Origin: Acanthornis magna
Lineage: Eukaryota; Chordata; Aves; Passeriformes; Acanthizidae
Direction of reading: 5' to 3'
NCBI GenBank assembly: GCA_036785705.1
Contig: JAWUZG010000159.1
Coordinates: 5,022,001 to 5,086,000, forward strand
DNA length: 64,000 nucleotides
The position numbers and the translations under genes are program-made. Numbering within the stretch: the stretch's first letter is position 1; every line of letters begins with the position of its first letter. Of this stretch, positions 33,901-45,506 are shown piece by piece. A model generated the notes under the pieces. The model was not told where the DNA came from, did no database searches, and saw only the letters and a program-made list of their open reading frames with translations.

Positions 33901-36782
33901 CCAGGTTCTGCAATCAGGCCCACCCGTAATCAGTATTTGCTTTTAGAGTGAGCTGTGTCCTCCTGGCTGGAGGATCCTGCCAGGATCCACTTTCAGGACA
34001 GAGTGGGCAGTGTAGATCAACCCCAGGGTAGAAGATCCTCCTCTGCTTTCACCCTAGACATCATTCTCCTCACTCTGCTCTTCCCGCCAAGTTTCTCAAT
34101 GGGTGTGAGCAGTCCTTGAATCTTTTCAGCCTCCTAACTTTGTTTTACTCAGGCTGAATAGCCTTCACAAGACAAATTTGTAATCTTTCCGATTTGAGTC
34201 CCCATGCGCTCAGCAGCCCCAGTACTGCACTGGTAGCATTTGACTGGGACCAGTGTTCTCCATGTGAACTCAGAGTCTGTGTCTTATTTTATTTTGTAAT
34301 TTTCAATTAAACTTTGCCTGTAAGTCCATTGCTGTTTTGAGTCCTGTTTAGTCCTAATGTTTCATTTCTAAGTATTTCTAAGTGTTTTATTTATTTGAGC
34401 TGCATATCTCACACGTTCTTTCAAAGACAAAAATAACATTTGGCTTTAGGCTTTTGTTTTTTTCCTGTAACTTGTGACACTACAGAAATGTTGACCGTTT
34501 GGTTCAATTATCATCATATCAGTATTTTCATATATTTGGAATGGGAAGGGAGGAGGACAGAAAAACAGGCAGTGAAGGCACTGAACACTGCTACATGTAA
34601 AGCCAACAGAAGGAAAGTGAAATAACATGGGATATTATCACAATTTTTTTCAAAAATGCTTTCTGAAGTTATCTGTATATTTTAAGTTTCCCACAGTGAT
34701 ACACTTCAAGTTTTTAAAACAACACAAACATTTGCCTTGGCTAACAGCCTAGTGTAAAGAATAAAAATTATCAACACAACTAAATGGCTTAAAAAGACAA
34801 GGTATTGTCCCCGAGGAGAAGCAGAGAATGTAAAAGTAATCTGTACAGGCACAATGCTATTCACGTGTGGCCAGCAAAAACAAATGGGTTGAGTCAGTTG
34901 TCTCTTTCAAATGAAGATATTTTGTTCTTTACCTGTCCATCATCTCTCTAGGATGCACACGTACCATCTAACTGGACTACTTCAAGTACAATTAATATTT
35001 GTTCTGTGCCTCATACGTGCATTTTTGGTAATGACATGTCATTTATTTATTGCTCTTCATCCAGAATTAATAAAAAAGCCAGAGGAGCTATAGATCTCAT
35101 GATCCCCTGGCAGAAAGTTGTAAGCAGGTTGTCTGAACTGTACAACCCCCAAAAGGTCTTTTTTTTTAATTTTCTTTTTTTTTTCCCATTATTTGGGCCT
35201 TATCGTATTCACATAGGTCATTGAAGTCCATTTTTTCTGTCTTTGTTATTTGTTCTTCAGACTGTTTTTTGGTGAAAAACAGCAATGAAGTTCAAACCTC
35301 TGCTGCACTGAATTCTTTGGCAGCTTTTTAAAACTGTCCGGAAACCATTGTTAAAACTTCTCTAATCAGATAGTGACTGATATACAGTGAGTGCCGATAG
35401 AAGTGTTTGAAAATAAAATGCAGGGTGCTATAAAACAGCTTTACTAGATAGTAAATAACATTTCAAATATGCAAAGAAATCACATTCCAGCCCTGCTTTG
35501 TCTCTGCTGCCTTCTTTCCCTCCAGGATTTGTCCTAGCTGTGGGAAGTCCACTATGATGAGATGTAATTGAGGTGTCCCTGTTGGCTCGGTCCCTGCATG
35601 GCTTTCAGCAGATGGGAAGAGAGAGACCCTCCAAAGCGTGACTCAAGTTTCCCATCACCCTCATCAGGAGGCTGTCTCTGAGCCCTGAAAAAGCCCCAAA
35701 GAGCAGCAGTGTCCTGGGGAGGAGGGGGAGCATCCAGTCCCTCCTGCCATGCTCTGGCCCAGTGATGGGAGGGAGCCTGGCCTTGGCAGCTAGTGCATGG
35801 TGCCCATGTGATCCTGCTGTACCTCCTCAGCTCTGGGTTTGATAAATATGAAATAATCTGAGAGAGCTTAGTCCTAATGAAAGATGAGTGTGTGGACTTG
35901 CTGTCAAAGGTCTTGAGAGAGGCTGCTGTGCTGCCAAAAGGGAAAAAACCCAAAGCAATATACGCAATACAAAAGCAATGTCTGACCAAAATGAAGCTGT
36001 GAGAGTGACCCTGCTAATGAAAAGAAAGTGTTTGCATGGAGTTACACATGAGTGAATGACCAGTCAGGGGAAAATATTATTTTCCTGGGAAAGCTTAACA
36101 TTTGAATAAGGAAAAAAGAGTGCTGCTTATCTGTGGCAGATTACTGTGCCCTATTGAAAACACTGCCCTGAATTTTTCTCTCCCTCTTTCTGAAGCTGTT
36201 CTTTTTCAGATCAGGCAAAAGGGAAACAAATGTGTAATTGTCTCATACATAATCTCTAATCTCAGTTTCGGCACAAATGTGTAGCTGTCCTTAACAGAGG
36301 AAGAGAAAAATGTACTTGTTTGGAATGAATGTTTGGTTGTCTCTGAGCACAGACACTGTGACATACTGTTCACATCTTGGGCAAAGGAACCTTGTGACTT
36401 TTAACTGGTTCACAAAACTGACTTTAAGTGGGTTTTAGACAGAAATGAAAATGTATGAGGTCATCTTAGAGAATGGAGCATAAGAAAAAGGGAACAAATA
36501 CTTTGGGATCTTCTCATGGAGATGCAGGGAATGATTGTTAAGTGCTGGTTTAGGTATGAGTTCATCAAGGTACGGGCGCTCATTTCTGTCTATACCACAC
36601 GAAAAAATCAATTTAATTTAATGAGAATACTCTAACCTTCAAAATGGAAACATGCTGAAGTACCTTCCAGGGGCATTAAACAGCTGCCCTAATGTTGTCC
36701 GTGTCAGTAATGTCAAAGTCAGCCTATTTGATGAATTTTGCCCTCTTAGTGTGAAATCACATGTGGTTAGCAGCAGAATTTT
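33901..36782. other. Intergenic, no gene seen
   Basis: The part up to about 34200 may be more decayed CR1 but cannot be confirmed. T-rich runs lie at 35159-35185. No exon or RNA gene recognised. Confidence 0.5.
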
Positions 36783-36864
36783 GTGAGTGCCTTTGAATGC
36801 GAAATCCAGGCTGTAGATGTGTGGATGAAAGGCTCTGTATAAATGTCAGCCTTTATTATTGTTA
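36783..36864 (+). mobile_element. Ancient SINE/LINE 3' tail
   Basis: GTGGATGAAAGGCTCTGTATAAATG runs over 36821-36845 and leads into CCTTTATTATTGTTA. This resembles the conserved tail shared by several very old vertebrate SINEs and their partner LINEs. The family cannot be decided by eye and no head region is visible. Confidence 0.5.
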
Positions 36865-38224
36865 CAAATTTCCGGCTTCTGTTATTAAGACATTTTATAT
36901 GGATCTTTGCGTGTCTCTCCGTCTGTGAGTTTGGATTAAATGCCTGCCACAAATCTCCCTGGCATCCCATGGAGGAGATTGCTTTAACTTGGTGCTCTTC
37001 TAACCTTTCCTTCTGTTCAGGGAATAAACCTGCTTTAGAAAAATGACCTCATAAAAATGGAGTAAACTCTGAGCTCTTTGTTTTTCTCAGGTCTAACCTC
37101 CAGGAAGACTATAAATTCATTTATTCTATAAAACACAAAGAAGTAAATCTTCAGCATAATGTGTGGGGAATTAGCCACTTAACTCCCATTAACATTAATG
37201 GGAACTGAATATTTATTTGCCCCACAGCACATAAATCTTTGCCTTGTAAGTTCTACAGTTTCTAACTAAAATGTTTCCATTGTTCTAAGGATCATGGTTA
37301 TCCTGCTGGAGTGTTTACTGGGTTGTCAGCCTATGGGAGATATATTGGATGTTTCAGTCCTTTTCCTTCAAGTAAGCTGTAAAATGCATTGGGGCTCTGT
37401 AACGTGAACTTTCTGAAACCTCTGTGTGATAAGCTCAGATGATTCAAACCTCCTCTGCTTGGTGCTGGTCCCGTGGTTCCTGCTGGGAGCTGGAATTATT
37501 TGACAGGAATAAACTGCTGTGACTGATGGACTTTTGGTCTGTGCCTGGGGTGAAGGATGGATGGGGCTGAGGCTCTTGGTGCTCTGCCACGAGTCTTCAC
37601 CTCTTCCACAATCGGTATTTCTTCATTTCTTCCTCCAAGCCTGTGTTTTCATTGTAAGAGAGTTACACTCTCAGCTCTTTCTTCTCTACTTAAAGTCAAG
37701 AGCAGGCAAATCGATCAAGCCCCAAATAACCCTGTTTTGAGGAGATCTCTTGTGTCTCCCCTGGAGGGAGGTGAAGGGGCCATCGCTCAGTGAGACCTCT
37801 TGGAGACTCCACAGTTGTTATGTGTATTTACCTGGAAGACACCGAGGCTCAATCAGGATGGATGAGCCAGTGGAGCCTCACAAATACATGGATATGAAAT
37901 CTGCCACTCCACTGGCTGAAATCCAGGCTCTGTTTTACTCCATGGCAGAACTTCCCATGACTTCAGCACACCAGGTTTAACTAGTGCATGAAACTACTTT
38001 TCCCTGAAGCATTCCACAGAAACCTATTGCTCTTCTGTGTGGTTTGTTTGAATCACCCTGAGGAAGTCAATAAATCCTCCAAATTTCTGCTTAAAAATAA
38101 ATAAGTAACAATGGAAACAGAAAGGCTCCATCTTACCTCCTATCGATTTATGAAGTATTTTACAAATAAAGCCCTCCTCTGCACCCAAGTGCATTGGGCA
38201 AAAAGCAAGAAGCTTAAACTAAAG
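36865..38224. other. Intergenic, no gene seen
   Basis: No supported feature. Confidence 0.55.
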
Positions 38225-38364
38225 CTGCAGAGTTTTAGGCAAGACATCAGAAAAGGCTTCCCAGGGGTGAGGGTCAGGAAGTACAGCTGCAGACTGTGCA
38301 GGCTGCTGTGTCCAGGAGCAGGCTAGACGAATTGTGAGGAGGGACCTAGGTGGTCTCATTGAAG
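38225..38364 (+). mobile_element. CR1-like LINE 3' fragment
   Basis: TTTTAGGCAAGACATCAGAA, then GGCTTCCCAGGGGTGAGGGT, then CCAGGAGCAGGCTAGACGAA follow the order of the end of CR1 ORF2 on the plus strand. The frame is broken. It is shorter and more worn than the copy at 33.6 kb and lies in the opposite orientation. Confidence 0.6.
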
Positions 38365-41300
38365 AGGAAAAGGGTTATTACTTTAGATACTCCCTTTCAG
38401 CTCTGTCACTCTGCTAGAGCAAGAAGCGATCAATTGATTTCCAAGGTTGTTGGATCAAGTCTGTTTAATTCTAGTAAGACTTTTCAATGAACCAAGAATG
38501 TCATCTTCTGCTCTCAGTTGCCCCTGTTGTGTGTCCCTGATGGGGGACACACATCACTCCCTGTGATCTTGGGGAGTCGCAGGAGGTGGAGAACCTGCCT
38601 TCCTTCCCTGTTCTCCACCTTCTCCAGGGAGCTGAGCCTCCAGCAGTGCAGGACTCCTCCCATGGCAGTGGCACAGTCAGTCCTGAGCTGAGCTAAGTGT
38701 GCAGAAAGCCTTTTTTAACAGTGCCTGAACCTCTGGCTTTATTATCCAGACCTGCACCTGTCAGGTTCCTCTCGAGACTGAAACGAGAGCAGTCTCCACG
38801 TCTGTTTTCACGGCTCCAAAGCAGAGAGAGGGATTTGTCAGGAAACCATTAAGCAATGCTGCACCATTTGTTGTGGATCCATTTTCTTTCCTGAACCAAA
38901 GTCTTTGTTTTCAAGGTTTAGGGAACAGGATTCTGGTGTGACTTAGGCCAATATAAACTCACAGGACCCTGTCAGGCCATGAGGACAAACACTTTTGATT
39001 TACACACTTTGCTGCACTCAAGGCACACAGATGAGAGCCACGTCTGGCTCTGGAGCTTTCAAGCCACAGAGACTGGCTCAGGGCTGGGACACCTATGACA
39101 CATTAAAACATCAAGTTGTTGATGTTGTTGTTATGAGATTTTTAAAGCACCATAAACAGTGGGCAAAGATGCAGCCCCACCTGCAAGGTGCTACTGGTGT
39201 GTTGAGCACGTCCCTGGAGCCAGCTTTGATTTCAGGTTTAGCTCCTGTGAAATATATTTAATCAAGAAATCTTTACTCAGACAGTATTAAATTTTTTGTT
39301 TTCTCAAATGTGGCACAATTCATCAAAATATTTGAAAATATCAAATCAATTTTAGCTGTGAACACATAAGATTAATACAAGGCTCACTGCACCTCACAGT
39401 CAGGATATTCCTTCCTAAATGAGCCATTAGCAAACTCTGCACTGAGTATCAGTCACTGAATGTAAATATCTGACACAAAAGCTGCTTAACAATGTTCAGA
39501 ATCTCCTCTCAAGAAAGAAGGATAGGAAATGATCAAAGAGAGCGGAAAACTAGAGAGGAAATTGCAATTACACAATCTGAAGTGTTTCCTACGGAAAAGA
39601 ACGTGGTGCCTTTAATCATGAGAGGGTGAGATTCCCATTAGCTGCTCTCTGTCACCCACATTACAGTGCCACAAAAGTCCCACCAAAGGAGACTCTTCCA
39701 GCTGCCTTGATCAGGATCCATTGGCACCGTCCATGTCCTTGAAGAAAGGATTCTCCGGCTGGACTGAACCACCAGAGCATCTCCCTGGCTCCACTGCCAT
39801 GGCCTGACCCGGCTTGTGCAAGCTGTTCTGTCCTGGCTGAGGGTGGCATGGCCACAGCATCTCTGTGGCACTGTAAGAGCACAGACACACTGTTGGGCAA
39901 TGCCACAGCCCAGTCAGGATGATTTATGCTCTGCCATGTTTGGAGAAACAAATGCATGGATCAGATAAAACCGTATTTATCTCTTTTTTCTCCCTCTTTT
40001 TATTCTAAAGTGCTGGAGGGATTTCCAGCAATAGATAAAATCATTTTCACAAAACTGAAATGCAAAATTTGTTCCAGAGCTTGTTAGGTCCTGAAATCTG
40101 TAGGTGGGGTTGGGAAAATGGCATTCCCAGCTCTTCGCCAACAACAAAGCTATTAGAGCCTTGATAAATGTTATCCAGTTCAGTGCTGCTGTTGGTGCCA
40201 TATTCCCAACAGCAAATGCAAGCATCTTCAGGATCCAACAGGCTCCCAAGGATAAGCCCAGCAATTCAATGTAAAATAAATATAATTAACTCATAAAAAG
40301 AAAAATGTCTGTAAGATTATCATCCTTGCAGCTAGTTGGAATGTGCTTGGGAAATATTTTTGTAGCTAGTTGCAAATCAAATGTGTTTTACATGGAGACA
40401 GTGTTGCCAAAATAACACAAAATAGATTTATTAAATAAAAGATGTAAATGGAAAAAATATTAAAAAATTGGAAAAAACATTTTCCCATGTTTAGACAAGT
40501 AGCTCATAAATATTCTTTCCTTCTTTTAGAATCAATGAGTTGGTGTCTGGCCTAAGGTTGTGTTTTGTAACCTGTCAGACTGCAACCTGCAAGGGTGGAT
40601 AGCAAACATCAGATGAGTGATCCAAGGGATTTACCCGTTTTTAATGGCTAATCCTTCATTCTTATGATGTTTAAATCATTCATGACCTTTATCATAATCC
40701 ATCCCCTCCTAAAATTTCCATTGCTGGGAACGTATTCAGATTGACTATCAGATATATTGAATAAACTAAATAATGTTTTCTTGTCTCTGTTACGTGTCTG
40801 GCTAAGTGAGGCTTTCCAATCAGGACAGTAATGAGCATCACACAAAGAAGATTGTATCACCTTCCCCAGTTTCTTAAACAACTGATCTTGGAGAATCAGT
40901 AGTAATGGGTTTACGGCATTTCTGAAAAGTGAAAAAGTTTTCATGAATAGATCATCTAACATTGTCTGAAGAGTGATAAATTAATAATTTCATGTAACAC
41001 CCACAAATAACTTCAAAAGAAAATGAGTCAGTGCTCAAATTCTGAAGGATAGAGCCTTGTGGCAGAGCCTCTAATCTTCTTAAAAATTCCCTTCTCAGAC
41101 TGCCTCAAGATGCTGTCTGGACACACTCTCACTGACGTGCCCAACAGATCAGCTCCTGTCTCTTCAGAGCTAATTAATTCTCTTGACTTTCAGCAAAGGG
41201 AATGGTGGCACTGAGCGCCTCGTAGGAGCTATCTAAGTCCTCACAGCTCGTTAGCAAGACCTGTAATTAGTGCTGCCACTGCTGCTATTGATGCATTTGT

Positions 41301-44300
41301 TACACTATCACCTCAAAAGCTTCCAGTGTTTACCTGGCAGATAAATTTCCCGGTGTCCAGTATATTAAATTCTTCTCTTGCTAAGAGTGCAGGGATGTTG
41401 GGGAGTGAACACATTAGGTAAGGTTTGATTGCACAAAACTGCCAAAGGAAAAACAAACAATTGTCCAGTTTGCTGGGCAGCTGAATGGGAATCTGAGAGG
41501 GAATTAATTAAAAATCATATCACATATGCCCGGTGCAGAGCCACGATTGGCAATTGGCTTTGCTGGAACTAAAAGGCTGAGCCCAAACTTTTCTGGAAAA
41601 CTCCCTAAGGCCATTTCATTTACAAAAAGACCAAGCTTTTGAGAGCATATAATTATCCTTCATCCCTGCCATCTTATCCTGCATTAAATTTAATTGCTCG
41701 CAAAACTTGGCAACATTCTCAAATCCATTTAAAGAAATTAAGTGGTTCTGTCATTTTTTAGTACTCTTGATATGAAAGTGTTTCAACTTTCACTCTGTGA
41801 CAAGAACCTCTGCCTCCTCCCCTTCCCCCAAAATATACATTCTTCCTGAGAGCACTGAGCTCAGAGGGAACAGATGGGCTAAAAATAGTTGATTTTGGCC
41901 AAGACTATCAAAAGTCATCAGTGATTTTCAGTGACTCTATTTTTAGAGGTGAGTGCTGACCACTTTACTGGAAGTCACATTTCTTCAAGCTTGCCGAGCT
42001 GGGCACCCCACCTCTCGCTCTGTTATTTCCAGAGGAATAGGTCACGAGCATCAGGGCTGTGATGGAATCACCACCCTGGCCCTTGTTCTGTTTTCCCAGC
42101 CCTGGAACAGCTGCCCAGGGCTGACCCACTGACCCATTGAGCCACTGACCCACCAGTGCTGTTCCACTATAAAAGCACCCCACGCCATTTGAATTTACTC
42201 TCCACCCTTTACTGCCCTTTGGTAGAGTCAAACCTGTCACCTGGAAATGAGAAAGGACACCTCCCATCCTTGCCCAGTCTTTGTTGCTGGCACCTGTACT
42301 AGTTCTTTCAATCTTATATAAAAAATTGTTTTGATATTTACCTGCCTTGTACATAAAGGCTTTTCCCCCCCAGGTCATGAAGAGGACAAGGCATTTAAAT
42401 CAGTTTCAAAAATAAAAGATGAATGTTCCCTACTTCTTTCCATAAATGCAGTGTGCAAAAACAATGTCAGCACAATTAGAGATGGGGTGGAAATTTTAAG
42501 TTCACGGAGTGAATATCTGTTAACATTGGCCTTTTATCTACCGGTCTCTTTTCAGCTGTGAAATGCTGTTAATCCATCATGAAGTCTTGTCATGTGCTTG
42601 CTAATTATATGTTTTGTTGTTCTTCAAATGAAAACAAATGAATTTGGGGTTTGGGGTGGTAGGGGAAATTCCTGATGATCAAGTAAAAATATACTAATGG
42701 CACATGTGACAATTAAACCCCTAATTAGGTTTGTAAGGGGAGTATTTTCAAGCACCCTGAGCACCTACAACTCCTGCTGTCTGCAGTGTTATGTGCTGAA
42801 CTTCACCGGACCCAGCACAGCACTACATTAAATAAATGTCACATTTTATGTACAGTGTGAAAGAGAATTATCTGTGAAGCAAAGGTCAATGAAGTCAGAT
42901 TTTCTGCTGTGTTTATTGGTGATAAACATCTCGAGAGAGAATGTGAGCATCTCCAAACACAGGGTTATAATGTTAATATAGTCCCTTATCGCTTTATAAA
43001 CGATCTGTATCCTGACACGGGAAGTGAGCTTCAGTCCCACATGAATTACGAATGAGGGACTCCCTAATATAAATAAAAGCAGGAGGATGGGCCCTGTCGA
43101 GCAGTCTGAGCACAAGAGCTGGAAATAGGAGCCAGGGACTTATCTCAGCTTTGGAGAGTGAGCTGCTTTGGAGTCTGGTCCAAAGCTCTGTTAATTAAGT
43201 GGGAGTCATTCCAGCCATATCAGAGGGCTTTATCACTCTTTATTAGGGCTACCATATGTCCACTTTTTTTCTTACATTTGTCTTCTTTTTCTGCCCCCAA
43301 CTCCTTTTTCACTGGGTTTTTGATAGGTGCAGCCCATACCCAGATGTCCTCAAGCCCCGAAGTGCACGTGTGTGTATAGGTGTGGATTTGGTTTGCCACA
43401 GTGGCAGATGTTGGATATTAGTGGATGAATGGGGAGATGATGGAGGGGCAGGGCTTTGTGGGCTGGCAGAAGGACCTGTGCTGGGAAGGCTGATGATGAG
43501 GAAAAAGAGGGATTTTGGAGTGAGGAAATGAGGAAGAAAAAAAGCAGTCAGGGAAGGAGGGATAAGTAAGCAAACAAGACTGCTTTGGGATAGAAGGCTC
43601 GGGGATGCAAAGAGGGATACAGGGTGGGTGTCCTGGGGTCACTGCCTCACCATTTAACCCTTAATTTGGACTTTGATAGGGGATTCTCACAGACTTGTCC
43701 AAGCTGTCATGTCAACTTCATTGCCCCTGCGTGCTGCCAGTGCCTGCCTGGGCTGGGGGAGAGGGTGGCCCTACTTGTGGCCTTGGAAATGACACCAGCT
43801 TCCCTGCTTCAGTGCCCCTCCTGCATGTCAGGGAGAGTGCCATGGTCACCTTGCAGCCAGGGAAGCGAGGAGGTTCAGATCCTGTCTGTGAAGGCTTAGG
43901 GAGGAAGCCGTGCTGTGTTATCAAACTGATCCCTTAGAACAACAAAAGAAATGTCTGAAGCCTGAAATTTGAGGAAAAAGTTGGAATAAAAGAGCTTAAT
44001 GAAATTATATTTGGGAGTGAAGGTTTTTTCTGTCATAGCAGTGCAGATGACTGAGGCAGTGACGGTTCTTCTCCAGCCCCTCCTGCTCCCCAGGATGTCT
44101 GGCTGGGGCGGAAGGTGTCCATGGCACAGTGGGAGATGTCCAGGTGAGCTTTAGGTGGGTTCACCTGGCTCTGGATTCACCCCAGCTGGGTCACAGCCAC
44201 TTCTCCCACTCTCTGCCACCAGATGTGTCTCTCCTCTCCTGCACTTTAGGTCTCAGACAAGACATCCTGTGACTTCATCCCTCCTCAAGGACTTCCACAG

Positions 44301-45440
44301 TGTCCTGGTTGCAGCTGAACTCCGAATGCACACATGTCTGGAGCTGGGGCTATTCTTTCCTCTGACAAATTTTTCAGACCTCACACCTCTACAGCTAAAC
44401 AAATGTAATCCAAGCATCAGATCATAAAATTTTGGAAAAAAATGATTTGAACTGCTGGCATGGTTTCTAGCAGTGCACTGGGGGCAGCTCTCCTTTCACG
44501 TGTCTCCAGAGGCAAGTAAAGCATTTCACTCCTGGTAACTGAGCTATAACTGTAGGTCTCAAGCAGCCCATGTTCCACGTTACAACGTGAGAAACCTGAG
44601 GGCTTTTGCTTTTTGTGCAGGAGATTATCAAAGCACCTTTAAAGGGAGCCAGATTTCCTGCCTCACCTTTCCTCTCCCCTTGCTCCCACATCCACTCCTC
44701 AAGAAACGAAAAGGTGTCAAACTTTCTTCCACACGTCCAGACAAGCCACACTGCCCGGGCAAGTGGGGAGGAAAGACTTTGGCCTCTCAAAGGCTCTCTG
44801 CTGGCAGCTCACAGGCAGGTAGCAGCTCTCTGGTACCAGTTACAGTATACAGGGACAAAGGCAGCTGATAACCAGGGTCACACAGGTTTATTTCCCTAAC
44901 TCCATCACCACCAAACCCAACGTGCTGCAGCAAGCAAGTCCCTTCGAGTTTTAGGGGAAAGAATGTGATTTTGCAACTCGGTGCTCTGCTCTTCCCTCGA
45001 GTTACTTGTGGTCCACACTTGGCTTTGAAGGAGTAAAAGCTGAGGGAGGTCAGGATAACACAGATAGGGCTGATCCTCACTCCTCACCCAGGTCTCCCAT
45101 TTACCTGAGCTGTTATTAATTAACTATGCAAAACAGTTTATTAAAAGCAAACTTTTGGCTTGACCTTGCAAACGACCTTGGAAGTTTCAGATGTGCCAGG
45201 ACGGATGGAGAGGGAGTGCCGGTGTCAGGGAGCTGCAGAAGTTGGTGGGTACAAATGTGGGTCACCAAAGGGTCACTGCCACTCGAATGCCAGGGATAAC
45301 TGAAACACCAACAATTGCCTCTTGTGAAATGGGCAGGTGTCAACATTTGCTTTGTTTAGCAAAGGAATGAAATTGAGAACTTCTGGTGTTGGGTTTTTTT
45401 TTTACAGGAAAAATAAGAGAATTGTTTTATTCTGGATGAA
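38365..45440. other. Intergenic, no gene seen
   Basis: About 7 kb without a supported exon. The part at 41160-41720 is AT-rich with TAATTA-type motifs at 41171, 41264 and 41502 and looks like candidate regulatory DNA by composition only. At 42104-42165 GGAACAGC and GCTGTTCC flank a short run of CTGACCCA-like repeats. A 104-codon minus-strand frame at 40648-40962 resembles nothing I know. Confidence 0.5.
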
Positions 45441-45506
45441 TGCCTGAGGCAGCAGGTTAGAGCATCCCTCTCTCACGGTGCAGAAACCAGTGATTTCTCT
45501 GCTCCC
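45441..45506 (+). other. Weak tRNA-like segment
   Basis: GAGGCAGCAGGTTAGAGCAT resembles the D-arm and A box of a tRNA. About 30 bases on, the sequence only loosely resembles a T arm, and no GTTCGA-type B box is present. It may be the worn head of a tRNA-derived SINE. A working tRNA gene is unlikely. Confidence 0.25.

Noticed and set aside
40648..40962. 104-codon minus-strand ORF
   Set aside because: No family resemblance, no splice context, AT-rich surroundings; treated as chance.
44303..44330. Second LTR start resembling the one at 9579
   Set aside because: Only about 18 bases (TGTCCTGGTTGCAGCTGA) are alike and nothing of the LTR interior follows.
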